DNA of 64,000 nt from Segatella baroniae DSM 16972 = JCM 13447 (GCF_000426585.1 NZ_AUFQ01000007.1:1-64000), one strand, 5' to 3'. Numbered from the stretch's first letter, positions 1-7,818 are shown. Translations and numbers: made by a program. The notes: generated by a model from the letters alone, not told the origin.

Positions 1-234
1 AAAAGAAATATAACCTCTGTTCGTGCTTTTCTTGATAATGACGATGCAGGTCGAAAAGCTGTGCAGGAATTTGTAAACACAGGTTTTAAGGTAGAAGATA
101 TGGCAGTGTATTATAGAGACTTCAAAGACCTCAACGAGTTTCATGTCAGTCGTGTCCGTGAACAACAGAAAAAGTTGGAGAAAACTCCCAATATAAGCAA
201 CAAAAGAAAACAAGTCAGACTTAAAATAAGATAG
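1..234 (+). CDS. Toprim-domain protein (primase-like), C-terminal fragment
   Basis: The reading frame is open from the first base and stops at TAG 232-234, giving the last 77 residues of a protein whose start is outside the window. The fragment begins KRNITSVRAFLDNDDAGRKA; the DNDDAG stretch is the acidic DxD motif of a Toprim domain. Proteins of this kind, usually with an N-terminal CHC2 zinc finger, are carried by Bacteroidota mobilizable elements and probably help replicate the transferred strand. The tail is lysine- and arginine-rich. It lies 4 bp before the DUF3408 gene, so the two are probably cotranscribed. Confidence 0.7.
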   Translation, partial: KRNITSVRAFLDNDDAGRKAVQEFVNTGFKVEDMAVYYRDFKDLNEFHVSRVREQQKKLEKTPNISNKRKQVRLKIR

Positions 235-238
235 AGGT

Positions 239-700
239 ATGGAAAAGAAAACAGTCAGCAAAGAGGAAATGGAAAATACCATCAGGAAATCTTTCAGTAT
301 GAGGCAAGCTGAAAGTTCAAGTGAACAAACTGTAGCTGAATTTCGGGCAAGGGGAATGAAAAATATTCAAGAGCAAAAACAACAAGAAACAGAGCATGCC
401 ATAGAGCATGCCACGCCATCCGAGCCTGTACTGCATACAGAGCATGCAACTATTCAACGACGCATCAGTGCCAAGATGAGAAAAGAGACACTCGAAGCAT
501 ACAAGCAAGCGTTCCTTGTTCCAACAAAGCTAAGTGAGAGAAAAGTGGTTTACCTGAGCAGGGAGACACAGGAACGTGCCGACTTCATCGTTCGCAGATT
601 AGGCGATAGGGGCAGCAACCTTTCAAGTTTCGTAGAAAACATTATCCGCCAACATCTAGAGGAATACGATGAGGACATAGAGAAATGGAGAAGACTGTAA
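239..700 (+). CDS. DUF3408 family mobilization accessory protein
   Basis: This 153-residue protein has a charged, glutamine-rich N-terminal half and a conserved C-terminal part (about residues 95-150) containing YLSRETQERADFIVRRLG and a predicted ribbon-helix-helix-like end. That layout matches DUF3408 proteins found next to mobilization genes in Bacteroidota conjugative and mobilizable elements. The exact function is unknown; a role in DNA binding or element maintenance is inferred from the neighbours. The N-terminal half contains a repeated Glu-His-Ala motif at about residues 52, 56 and 68, encoded by repeated gagcatgc. It starts 4 bp after the upstream stop. Confidence 0.7.
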   Translation: MEKKTVSKEEMENTIRKSFSMRQAESSSEQTVAEFRARGMKNIQEQKQQETEHAIEHATPSEPVLHTEHATIQRRISAKMRKETLEAYKQAFLVPTKLSERKVVYLSRETQERADFIVRRLGDRGSNLSSFVENIIRQHLEEYDEDIEKWRRL

Positions 701-1038
701 ACTACAAGAAAAAGGTAGACGGTTTTCTGGGAAAAGGTCTACCCTTTCTTCAAAATAGGTCTACCTTTTATTCTTCAGCTTAGTTTTCTGTGAGAATGCC
801 ACGAATGCAGTTAGTCATGGAATGCACGGCATTCGTTTTTAGGCTATAAAACACTTTAAGCGTAAACAGTTTGTTTAGTAGCATTGCAAGACGTCAGTTT
901 GTACCCACAAACTGCGCTTGCTCCCCTCGTTTAATTGTCGGGGAGATTAGACCGTAATCACTCCGTTCTCATCGGTCAGTGTTCAGAAATTAAGCAATAA
1001 CAAATCATCTACAATGATTAACTTTCAAGGAAACTTAT
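701..1038. other. Intergenic region with several inverted repeats
   Basis: There is no gene here. The stretch carries GGTAGAC/GTCTACC inverted copies near 715-776, a GAATGCC...GGCATTC pair ending in TTTTT near 793-840 that could terminate the upstream genes, the oriT-like hairpins at 895-945, and AATCAT/ATGATT at 1003-1019 just before mobC. The density of palindromes between accessory genes and the mob genes suits a transfer origin and its control sites. Confidence 0.5.
890..950. other. Candidate oriT
   Basis: A perfect 8-bp inverted repeat CAGTTTGT (895-902) and ACAAACTG (907-914) with a 4-nt loop is followed at once by CGCTTG and then a second inverted repeat, CTCCCC (921-926) with GGGGAG (940-945). 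A hairpin beside a short unpaired stretch immediately upstream of mobC and mobA is the usual layout of a relaxase nick region. The nick site itself cannot be assigned from the sequence alone. Confidence 0.45.
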
Positions 1039-1464
1039 ATGAACAGATACAATGGAAAAACTGCCCGATGGCAGCAGCAGGAGAAGAAAGAACTGCGGAT
1101 GAACAAGACGGAGTTCATCAAGGTAAGGTGCACCTTAGAGGAGAAGCAACGAATTAAATCAAAGGCAGAAAGCACGGGACGGAAGTTCTCAGACTACTGC
1201 CGTGAGATACTCCTTAACGGAGAAGTGATTGCCGTTCCCAAGATGACCGACAACGAGAGGGAAGCCATTGCCATACTCCAACATACAGGACGGTTCTACG
1301 GGCAGGTTTCCAACCTCATTAAGGTCAAGGACGAGGATTGGCTACATATCACAAAGAACCTCTCCCTATGTGCAAAGGAAGCATTTAAGCGGTTTTACAA
1401 CCCTCATTTTCGTGTGGACGACGAAGTATATAAGGTCTTAAATATGAGAAGAGATGATAGGTAA
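1039..1464 (+). CDS. mobC: MobC-like relaxosome accessory protein
   Basis: This 141-residue basic protein contains the MobC-family core IKVRCTLEEKQRIKSKAEST (about residues 27-46), a ribbon-helix-helix-type DNA-binding segment, followed by FSDYCREILL. MobC proteins bind oriT and help the relaxase open the strand. AAGGAAA lies shortly before ATG 1039, so this start is used; a second ATG at 1099 gives a 121-residue protein that begins right at the conserved part and is a fair alternative. The gene overlaps the relaxase start by 11 bp, which indicates translational coupling. Confidence 0.75.
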   Translation: MNRYNGKTARWQQQEKKELRMNKTEFIKVRCTLEEKQRIKSKAESTGRKFSDYCREILLNGEVIAVPKMTDNEREAIAILQHTGRFYGQVSNLIKVKDEDWLHITKNLSLCAKEAFKRFYNPHFRVDDEVYKVLNMRRDDR

Positions 1465-2524
1465 ATGTAAGGCGATAGCACACGGAAGCACGGCCTTGGA
1501 CTATATATTTAGGGAAGGCAAACTCGGCAATCGGCTTGCCTTCCACAATCTTTGCAGCAGGGAGCCAAAGACCATCTATGAGGAAATGAAAGTGGTCAGC
1601 GACTATAATAGCCGTTGCAGGAACAAGTTCCTACGCATCGAAATAGGTATAGCACCACAGGACGAGAAAAGACTGCCTGTATCCGAACTTATGCGGATAG
1701 CCCATTTGTTTGCCAAGCGAATGGGACTTGACAACCACCAATGGGTGGCGGTAACGCACAAGGACACCGACAACAGGCATATTCACATCATTGCCAACCG
1801 CATCAGCCTGTACGGAGAGATCTATGATACCACTTTTGTGAGTAATAAGGCAGCAAGGGTAGCGGAGGACATTAGTCGGGAGAAAGGCTTGACTATCGCA
1901 AAGGAGGTCAAGGCGAAAAAGCAGCATCAGAAGCCAAAAGCTAACTCAACGAGAGAACAAACAAAGCTGCAGGTACAAAAGATTTGCTATGCCTTGCTCA
2001 ACAAATATAAAGGCACAGGTATCACAGGACACTCCATATTCCTCTACAACCTTAGCAAGAGTGGCGTAACCATTGAACGCTTAAAGAGCAAACAGGGAAA
2101 GATATATGGCTTGAAGTTCGCATACGACGGCCAGACTTTCAAGGCTTCTGAAATCGGCAGGGAGTTCGGTTACCGTTCCTTGCAGAAGAACTTTGAGATA
2201 AGCAACAAGACAGAACCAAAGAAAGCCACGACAATGGCAGATGAGCCGGCAAAGAACAAAACTCAATCCGATACAGGTTATCAACTTGTTCCTCCCGGCC
2301 GTTCCTATACGTCACCTGCCAACACAAAAGAAAGTTCATCTATTGCACAAGCCGTAGGTAATGTGGCAAGTACTGCCATAAATGCTGCCGAAGAAATCAT
2401 TTTCGGAGCAGGCGGATTAATCAACCCGCAGACACACGGTGATAATTATGCTGAGACTGTATGGCAGCACAGGCTCAGAAACCAAGCCAAGAAAAAGAAG
2501 AAAAGAGGGAGAGGAATAAATTAA
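1454..2524 (+). CDS. mobA: MobA/VirD2-family relaxase
   Basis: This 356-residue protein is the nickase that would cut oriT and pilot the strand into a recipient. The N-terminal relaxase domain (about 1-170) has a candidate catalytic tyrosine at residue 17 (ALDYIF) and the metal-binding histidine cluster HKDTDNRHIHII (H102, H109, H111), typical of Pfam Relaxase proteins from Bacteroidota. The remainder is basic and low in conservation, with a GAGG-containing segment near residue 315 and a lysine-rich tail (KKKKKRGRG). It overlaps mobC and closes the mob operon. Transfer would need a helper conjugation apparatus, since no type IV secretion genes are visible. Confidence 0.88.
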   Translation: MIGKCKAIAHGSTALDYIFREGKLGNRLAFHNLCSREPKTIYEEMKVVSDYNSRCRNKFLRIEIGIAPQDEKRLPVSELMRIAHLFAKRMGLDNHQWVAVTHKDTDNRHIHIIANRISLYGEIYDTTFVSNKAARVAEDISREKGLTIAKEVKAKKQHQKPKANSTREQTKLQVQKICYALLNKYKGTGITGHSIFLYNLSKSGVTIERLKSKQGKIYGLKFAYDGQTFKASEIGREFGYRSLQKNFEISNKTEPKKATTMADEPAKNKTQSDTGYQLVPPGRSYTSPANTKESSSIAQAVGNVASTAINAAEEIIFGAGGLINPQTHGDNYAETVWQHRLRNQAKKKKKRGRGIN

Positions 2525-2855
2525 TGTTTAAATTTTCGGAGATAGACACAAATATAAGTTGTTTTCCTAACGAGATACAATAAAATTATGTAATTTTGTA
2601 TCTCATATGCAATGCTTAGCACTAAGAAAATATATAAATCGCTTGGGCAAGACCTTTGATACAGATAGTTTATGCACAGCTTTAATAGTATCCAACTTCA
2701 ATTTCTATACACAGTCAAGGTGTAGTCAAGGTGTAGAAATGCTAATATATCCCCAATTGATTTTGCAAAAATATCATTTTATAAAAATCATTTTTTTTAA
2801 TAATTACTAAATTGTAATCTATAATTGTTGCTTATTTTCAATTCTACGATATTAC
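2525..2855. other. AT-rich intergenic region before the AAA ATPase
   Basis: This is 331 bp of very AT-rich DNA with no convincing gene. It carries a TAATTTTG promoter -7 box at 2591-2598 and a tandem 11-bp direct repeat (gtcaaggtgta twice, near 2715-2737). A 67-codon open frame at 2607-2810 has no recognisable features and is not called. The promoter would give the AAA gene a leader of about 250 nt. Confidence 0.5.
2591..2598 (+). promoter_or_regulatory. Promoter -7 box (TAATTTTG)
   Basis: It matches the Bacteroidota TAnnTTTG consensus between the relaxase and the AAA ATPase. No good -33 TTTG is seen at the expected distance. Confidence 0.4.
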
Positions 2856-4277
2856 ATGGATTTATCTTTATTTACAGGTGGTGCTATTTTGGGTGCCGTA
2901 ATAGGATTTTGGAATCAAATAAAGTCTTTTTTATGGTCAATAGTCTCAATATTAATACAAAAAGCAGATATAACTACTGAAGAGGCTCATAATACAATTA
3001 TTGCATATCTCTATAAGGAGTACAAGCATGTATCAATATACGACCAGGTATTCGGAGCACAAAATGAATCTTACAGGACAGGAAAATACGGTTTGGTTTC
3101 GTATGAGCAACTTGGCAAAAAAAGTATGATATTTTTTGATAGGAGTAAGAAATGTTTTATAAATTTCCCATTTGTATTCTCCATCAAACAAGAGAACCCT
3201 AAAGGTAACGGTACAGAATACTCTGAAGTTGATACCAATAAGGTGTTTTCTTCTTTACTGTTTATCAGGGGTACTATTAATATCGACCAAATAATTAAAG
3301 AGGCAACAAAAGTACGAAACAACCTTGCTTGGAATATAGAAGATAAAGAAGGAAAAACTGACCGGTTTGAAATTTTTTATCTTCCAGATAAAGAAACTGA
3401 TAATCAAAAATATTTTCAGAAGCAGAAAGATGGCCTAGTGTGGTACAAACAGAATCAATATCGGTTAATAGGGACGGGGAAGGACGAGTTGGGGAGAAAG
3501 AAAACTACCCAAGGTTCTGCGATTTCCAATCTTTATTTCCCTGACGATATCAAAAAATTAATTCGTTCGATAGAGTTATGGGTTAAGAGTGAGCAATGGT
3601 ATAAAGAAAAAAATATTCCTTGGAAAAGGGGATGGTTATTGTATGGTCCTCCTGGTACAGGAAAGACTGCACTTGTAAGAGCTTTTGCTGAAGACCTTGA
3701 CCTTCCTATTTATGTTTTCTCACTTGCTCAAATGAGTAATGGGACTCTTATGGATTGTTGGAAAAATCTACAACTAAATATACCATGTATTGCGTTAATA
3801 GAAGATATTGATAATATATTTGATGGTAGAAAGAATATCTGTCAAAAAGTGCCTTTCTATACTAATACATCAACTGGGGGAAATGAAGATAATGATACAT
3901 CTCAGGCTAAGGTGATGCAACCGTTAACATTTGATTGTTTCATTAATTGTCTTGATGGTGTTGATAAATCTATTGGCGTATTTACAATAATAACAACTAA
4001 TAATATCCACAAAGTAGACGAGGCTATAGGCAAACCAAATGACAATGGTGAGTATGTTTCTTCTCGCCCAGGTCGAATTGATAAGGTGATAAAACTTTCT
4101 TACATGAGTAAAGATAATAGAAGAGAAATGGCAAAAAAGATATTATCCGAATACTTGGAAAAAATGAGTGATGTTGAGCAACATATAGATTCGATAGAGA
4201 AGGAAACTCCTGCACAATTTCAAGAGTATTGTGCTCAAATCGCTCTTGAGGAGTATTGGAGAAGGGAGGAAAATTAG
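2856..4277 (+). CDS. Membrane-anchored BCS1-like AAA ATPase
   Basis: This 473-residue protein starts with a hydrophobic segment (about 5-35, with GGAILGAVIGF and IVSILIQ), so it is probably anchored in the inner membrane. A middle region of about 200 residues resembles the BCS1 N-terminal domain in layout. The AAA module follows: Walker A GPPGTGKT at 264-271, Walker B IALIEDID at about 312-319, sensor ITTNN, and an arginine finger in SSRPGRID. BCS1 proteins thread or remodel protein substrates; bacterial members are poorly characterised and some occur in defence loci. The gene stands alone as cargo behind the mob genes and is AT-rich. Its substrate cannot be told from sequence. Confidence 0.8.
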   Translation: MDLSLFTGGAILGAVIGFWNQIKSFLWSIVSILIQKADITTEEAHNTIIAYLYKEYKHVSIYDQVFGAQNESYRTGKYGLVSYEQLGKKSMIFFDRSKKCFINFPFVFSIKQENPKGNGTEYSEVDTNKVFSSLLFIRGTINIDQIIKEATKVRNNLAWNIEDKEGKTDRFEIFYLPDKETDNQKYFQKQKDGLVWYKQNQYRLIGTGKDELGRKKTTQGSAISNLYFPDDIKKLIRSIELWVKSEQWYKEKNIPWKRGWLLYGPPGTGKTALVRAFAEDLDLPIYVFSLAQMSNGTLMDCWKNLQLNIPCIALIEDIDNIFDGRKNICQKVPFYTNTSTGGNEDNDTSQAKVMQPLTFDCFINCLDGVDKSIGVFTIITTNNIHKVDEAIGKPNDNGEYVSSRPGRIDKVIKLSYMSKDNRREMAKKILSEYLEKMSDVEQHIDSIEKETPAQFQEYCAQIALEEYWRREEN

Positions 4278-5161
4278 AAGAAACTCAAGTGACAGAATTT
4301 AAACCTATAGGAACACATATTAAAGTGCAACTACTGGAATATTTCATCAAAAACGCTTGTTATTCAAAGCAAATGATTATCTTTGCAGACAGAATAACAA
4401 GCGTTCTTTGTTAATGCAGAAACTTGCGACTAAAAGCAATTCGCTCGTTTCCAAATCGTTACCAGCCTAGTCTGCACAATAAGATAACTTCTTTATTTTC
4501 AATTAGATACATTCCAAAAACTATCTTGGAGGGTGATTGTTGCCCTTTTGTACGGCAACCGCTGGCCTTTTTCACGACCGTCGGGGGGCTTTGGGAAAAC
4601 GGCGGTGGGGCGGTGATTTCGACGGAGGGGCGTTCCGCCACCCGAAACAGGTGAAGAAGGAAGGCCGTTTAACATTCTTTTTCTCTTTGTGGCGCGGTAA
4701 TTGTGCTTTTTTTTCATACATTTGTCGAAACAACACCGCGTCATACGGTGTGGGGAACGGCCACGGCGTTGGCCAAGCCCTGGCGGACGCCACGGAATCA
4801 GACGACTCCGAAGGCCTCTTCCGCCGAAGATGGAGACCGGACTGCCAGCATTTCTGAGCGAAGAAGTGCGCCATGAAGCAGGACGTGTATATGAAAAGGG
4901 CGTTTGCGCGCTTGTTCCTTATCTGAAATCTGCAAAATTTCAACTACCGGGAGCAGTCGAGACAACGCCCACGTCTGGATGATTATGCCTTTCAAAAAGG
5001 TGTGATATATCTACCGGCGTGGGCTAATGCTCGTTGCTGGTAGTGGGTATTGCAGAACCTCAGATTGGCAATCGGCTTTAGTTTCCACGCCTCTCTTCGT
5101 CTCTTGGTTTCATAAACTGCGTTCCATTGTCGTGAGATATTGGGGCTTAACTATAAATTAT
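4278..5161. other. Long intergenic region spanning the element/chromosome junction
   Basis: This stretch has no gene I can support. The left half is AT-rich and contains the perfect 14-bp inverted repeat at 4352-4405. Composition switches to GC-rich around 4,480-4,560, where GTTGCC and GGCAAC (4539-4544, 4554-4559) face each other across 9 bp. The right half (4,560-5,160) has several overlapping short open frames on both strands, none with a start context, domain or codon pattern suggesting a gene. It may be degraded chromosomal sequence. Confidence 0.5.
4352..4405. repeat. Perfect 14-bp inverted repeat around a TATCTTTG box
   Basis: AACGCTTGTTATTC (4352-4365) and GAATAACAAGCGTT (4392-4405) are exact reverse complements across a 26-bp spacer. 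The spacer holds TATCTTTG at 4379-4385, a promoter -7-like sequence that is also close to the GTAnnTTTGC core used by CTnDOT-type integrases. It could be a terminator stem for the AAA gene, a protein-binding site or part of an attachment site. Confidence 0.6.
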
Positions 5162-5356
5162 ATGTGGATCTGTGTTGTTCTTGGAATCATAGCCCTTGGC
5201 GCCTATGTCGTGCTGATGAGTTTTCCGGGAAGAAAGGAAAGTTCTCTGGAGAGCCTCTCCGATGGCAAGCATCGGATGGGAAGCTGTCTTGTACGGATTG
5301 GAGTCATCGTGCTCGGCATACTGGTAGGCTTCTGGTTGGCCGGAGCCCTGTTCTGA
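5162..5356 (+). CDS. Small two-helix membrane protein, unknown
   Basis: This 64-residue protein consists of two hydrophobic segments (about 2-20, ICVVLGIIALGAYVVLM, and 46-63, IGVIVLGILVGFWLAG) joined by a polar, basic loop. It is likely a small inner-membrane protein with both ends on the same side. ATG 5162 is preferred to an in-frame upstream ATG at 5027 because the extension is not hydrophobic or conserved-looking and the 5162 start sits in AT-rich DNA. A hairpin at 5393-5419 follows. I do not recognise a family. Confidence 0.45.
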   Translation: MWICVVLGIIALGAYVVLMSFPGRKESSLESLSDGKHRMGSCLVRIGVIVLGILVGFWLAGALF

Positions 5357-5392
5357 GCGCGGGCTTGTCCGTGACTTTTCGCAAATGAAGGC

Positions 5393-5419
5393 TTTGAATG
5401 TGGGATTGCCGCATTCAAA
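5393..5419 (+). terminator. Hairpin after the small membrane protein
   Basis: TTTGAATG (5393-5400) pairs with CATTCAAA (5412-5419) across 11 nt. It is followed by a weak T-rich stretch, so it is a probable but not strong terminator. Confidence 0.4.
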
Positions 5420-5575
5420 TCTGTTTGTCGCCCCGTGCTTTTTCATCTTTCATGTGTGAAGTTCCGACGGTGCCGGAAGGCTTACCGCGTGTCGTTCCGT
5501 ACCCGAGAGTGGGTATAATTGCCGCCCGGCGGGCAGTAAAGGGGCCGCGGCGGAGCGTTTTTCAGCAAGAAGTCG

Positions 5576-5583
5576 TACCTTTG
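5576..5583 (+). promoter_or_regulatory. Promoter -7 box for the metal transporter (TACCTTTG)
   Basis: TACCTTTG matches TAnnTTTG and lies 20 bp before the start codon, giving a very short leader. With the preceding G and following C it reads GTACCTTTGC, which also matches the GTAnnTTTGC integration core of CTnDOT-like elements; here it appears intact. Confidence 0.65.
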
Positions 5584-5603
5584 CAGTCAAAGAACCATCG
5601 CGT

Positions 5604-6863
5604 ATGAAAAATATCATCAAGGAACTGAAGCGCAAGGACCACCCGCACGTGCTGGGCGCCTTCGACATCTTCAAGTATATCGGTCCGGGCCTGCTCGTCA
5701 CCGTCGGCTTCATCGACCCGGGCAACTGGGCCAGCAACTTCGCCGCCGGCTCCGAGTTCGGCTACGCCCTGCTGTGGGTGGTGACGCTCTCCACCATCAT
5801 GCTCATCGCCCTGCAGCACAATGTGGCCCACCTGGGTATCGTCACGGGACTGTGCCTGAGCGAGGCCGCCGTGAAGTACGCGCCCCGCTGGTTGGGGCGT
5901 CCCATCGTGGTGACGGCCATCCTGGCCAGTATCTCCACGTCGCTGGCCGAGATCCTGGGAGGTGCCATCGCCCTGCAAATGCTCTTCGGAATCGCCATCC
6001 CCGCCGGCTCCGTGCTGACGACGGCGGCCGTGCTCGTCATGCTCTTCACCAACAGTTACGCGAAGATGGAGCGGGCCATCATCGGCTTCGTGTCGATGAT
6101 CGGGCTGTCGTTCATCTACGAGTTGTTCCTGGTCGACATCGACTGGCCCGTGGCCGTGCGCAGCGCGTTCGTGCCATCGGTGCCCGAGGGGTCGCTGCTC
6201 ATCATCATGAGCGTGCTGGGCGCCGTGGTCATGCCCCACAATCTCTTCCTGCATTCCGAGATCGTGCAGAGCCGTGAGATTCATCTCAAGGGCGACGCGC
6301 GCATCCGCCACATGCTGAAATACGAGTTCATCGACACCCTCTTCTCCATGATCGTGGGCTGGGCCATCAATTCCGCCATGATATTGCTGGCGGCCAGTGC
6401 CTTCTTCTCGCACGGCCAGCACGTGGACGAACTCTCGCAGGCCCAGGCCATGCTCCAGCCGCTGCTGGGCGACAACGCCGCCAACATCTTTGCCATCGCC
6501 CTTCTCTTGGCCGGCATATCGAGCACAATCACGAGTGGCATGGCGGCGGGCAGCATTTTCTCGGGGCTCTTCGGCGAGTCGTACAACGCCCGCGACACCC
6601 ATTCCATCGTCGGAATCGTGCTTTCGCTCGGTATTGCCCTGCTCCTCATCTTCTTCATCGGCGACCCGTTCCGCGGATTAATCATCTCGCAGATGGTGCT
6701 TTCGGTGCAGTTGCCCCTCACGGTCTTCCTGCAAGTGAGCCTCACGTCGTCGAAACGCGTCATGGGCAAGTATGCCAACCGCCCCTGGAACACCGCTTTC
6801 CTCTACTCCCTGGCCGCCATCGTCACGGCCCTCAACGTGTGGTTGCTCATCGAGAGCGTGTAA
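5604..6863 (+). CDS. mntH: Nramp-family divalent metal transporter
   Basis: This 419-residue polytopic inner-membrane protein would import Mn2+ or Fe2+ with protons. It has the two Nramp signatures that build the metal site: DPGN at 38-41 (FIDPGNWA) in the first helix and MPH at 210-212 (VVMPHNLFLHS) in the sixth. About eleven hydrophobic segments span the protein, consistent with the family's usual length of roughly 400-440. It has its own -7 box just upstream. A nucleotidyltransferase gene follows after 17 bp. The choice between Mn and Fe cannot be made from sequence; mntH is used in the family sense. Confidence 0.9.
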   Translation: MKNIIKELKRKDHPHVLGAFDIFKYIGPGLLVTVGFIDPGNWASNFAAGSEFGYALLWVVTLSTIMLIALQHNVAHLGIVTGLCLSEAAVKYAPRWLGRPIVVTAILASISTSLAEILGGAIALQMLFGIAIPAGSVLTTAAVLVMLFTNSYAKMERAIIGFVSMIGLSFIYELFLVDIDWPVAVRSAFVPSVPEGSLLIIMSVLGAVVMPHNLFLHSEIVQSREIHLKGDARIRHMLKYEFIDTLFSMIVGWAINSAMILLAASAFFSHGQHVDELSQAQAMLQPLLGDNAANIFAIALLLAGISSTITSGMAAGSIFSGLFGESYNARDTHSIVGIVLSLGIALLLIFFIGDPFRGLIISQMVLSVQLPLTVFLQVSLTSSKRVMGKYANRPWNTAFLYSLAAIVTALNVWLLIESV

Positions 6864-6880
6864 ATAAATTCCTTTCAGCC

Positions 6881-7195
6881 ATGCGATTCGGACTTGACGA
6901 CAAATATCTTGACGAGCTGACGGCCATTCTCCGCTCCATACCGGAGATTGAAGAGGCCGTGATTTATGGTTCGAGGGCCCGTGGCGACTATCGGAGAGCT
7001 TCCGACATCGACCTTTCGCTGCGCGGCCCACGGCTCGAAGACAGGCATGTCGTTCGGTTGAAGACCCTGCTCTACGAGTCGCGCATCCCCTATTTCGTCG
7101 ATGTCAACATCTTTCACAGGCTGCGCAATCCCCAATTCATCGCCAACATCGAGCGCGACGGAATCGTCTGCTACCGGCGCGAAACGCAAGACTGA
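6881..7195 (+). CDS. MNT-type nucleotidyltransferase-domain protein
   Basis: This 104-residue protein is a minimal nucleotidyltransferase. It shows the core motif GSRARGDYRRASDIDLS (about residues 29-45), which supplies the nucleotide-binding GS and two metal-binding aspartates. Third-strand residues follow near FVDVNI. Such MntA-like proteins usually pair with a HEPN protein as an antitoxin that AMPylates its toxin, but no HEPN gene is adjacent. ATG 6881 is chosen because the in-frame upstream start would lie inside the transporter gene. It is probably cotranscribed with mntH and ends at a strong terminator. Confidence 0.8.
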   Translation: MRFGLDDKYLDELTAILRSIPEIEEAVIYGSRARGDYRRASDIDLSLRGPRLEDRHVVRLKTLLYESRIPYFVDVNIFHRLRNPQFIANIERDGIVCYRRETQD

Positions 7196-7220
7196 CTGCA
7201 TGTCGGCGCATAGAATGACG

Positions 7221-7259
7221 AAAAAACGACCGGCCCAGGGAGTTGGGTCGGTCGCTTTT
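7221..7259. terminator. Bidirectional rho-independent terminator
   Basis: CGACCGGCCCA (7227-7237) pairs with TGGGTCGGTCG (7244-7254) with one G-T pair, preceded by six A and followed by CTTTT. It can serve both the nucleotidyltransferase and the converging cupin gene. Confidence 0.85.
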
Positions 7260-7311
7260 GTCCCCTATATATAATAAGGTGTCTTCCGGATGGTGAGGAA
7301 ACGCGGGGCGA

Positions 7312-7767
7312 TTACCATGCCAGAGGTTCGTTGAGGATGACGCCGTCGCCCGCGGGAGAATCGTTTTCACCAAACGAGTCGGCCTTGTATTGAATGCAGA
7401 GCATGAGCATTTTGGCAGTCCCCGTATTCTTTATAGCCCGTTTTCCGGCCGGTGCCACACGGACGATGCTGCCTTCCGACACGGGGAAAATCTCACCGTC
7501 CACCTGATATTCGCCCTCTCCCTTGAGGATGAAGTAGAGTTCTTCGTGGCTCTTGTGGGTGTGGAGGAAGCCGCTGTCCTGGCCCGGAACCAACGATTGG
7601 AACGACAGTTCGCTGCCCGTGGCGGCCAGTGCCTGCCCGATGAACACCTTTCCAGGAATCGTCAAGTCAGGTCCCATGTGGAGTTCGTAGTCCTTGATGT
7701 CGCTCATCCGGCCTATGTTGACGGCCGTAAAGTTCTTTCCGCTCTTTGTGATTTCAATTGTCTTCAT
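7312..7767 (-). CDS. Cupin-domain protein
   Basis: This 151-residue protein carries a single cupin barrel with the metal-binding motif HTHKSHEELYFILKGEGEY (about residues 68-86) and the second motif near VSEGSIVRVAPAGKR. Cupins of this size may be isomerases, dioxygenases or small-molecule sensors; the substrate is not predictable. The start is MKTIEITKSG at 7767; the longer open frame to 7893 runs through the promoter and is rejected. It is divergent from the HxlR gene across 227 bp, suggesting that regulator controls it. Confidence 0.75.
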   Translation of the reverse strand: MKTIEITKSGKNFTAVNIGRMSDIKDYELHMGPDLTIPGKVFIGQALAATGSELSFQSLVPGQDSGFLHTHKSHEELYFILKGEGEYQVDGEIFPVSEGSIVRVAPAGKRAIKNTGTAKMLMLCIQYKADSFGENDSPAGDGVILNEPLAW

Positions 7768-7810
7768 TGTCTTTGTCTTTTTATGAATGATTATTTTCCA
7801 TTTACTGACG

Positions 7811-7818
7811 CAAAGATA
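7811..7818 (-). promoter_or_regulatory. Promoter -7 box for the cupin gene
   Basis: On the minus strand this reads TATCTTTG, a match to TAnnTTTG. TTGTG on the same strand at 7837-7841 is a plausible -33 element about 18-19 bp away. Confidence 0.65.

Larger units (their letters stand above)
1..4480. mobile_element. Integrative mobilizable element, right part
   Basis: The AT-rich block holds a Toprim/primase-like fragment, a DUF3408 gene, a candidate oriT, mobC, a relaxase and a cargo AAA ATPase, the usual content of Bacteroidota mobilizable elements. No integrase, excisionase or conjugation machinery is present, so those lie left of the window or are supplied by a helper element. The right edge is not fixed. 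Base composition changes sharply from AT-rich to GC-rich between about 4,480 and 4,560, where the normal chromosome resumes. The end coordinate is therefore an estimate. Confidence 0.7.

Noticed and set aside
2607-2810. 67-codon open frame before the AAA gene
   Set aside because: It has AT-rich composition and no recognisable features, and lies in a region more likely to be a leader.
4352-4405. Phase-variable invertible promoter
   Set aside because: A promoter-like box lies between perfect inverted repeats, but the 26-bp spacer is far shorter than known invertible promoters and no recombinase gene is nearby.
4424-4982. Several overlapping short open frames near the element junction
   Set aside because: Frames exist on both strands with proline- and arginine-rich translations, and none shows a start signal or family motif.
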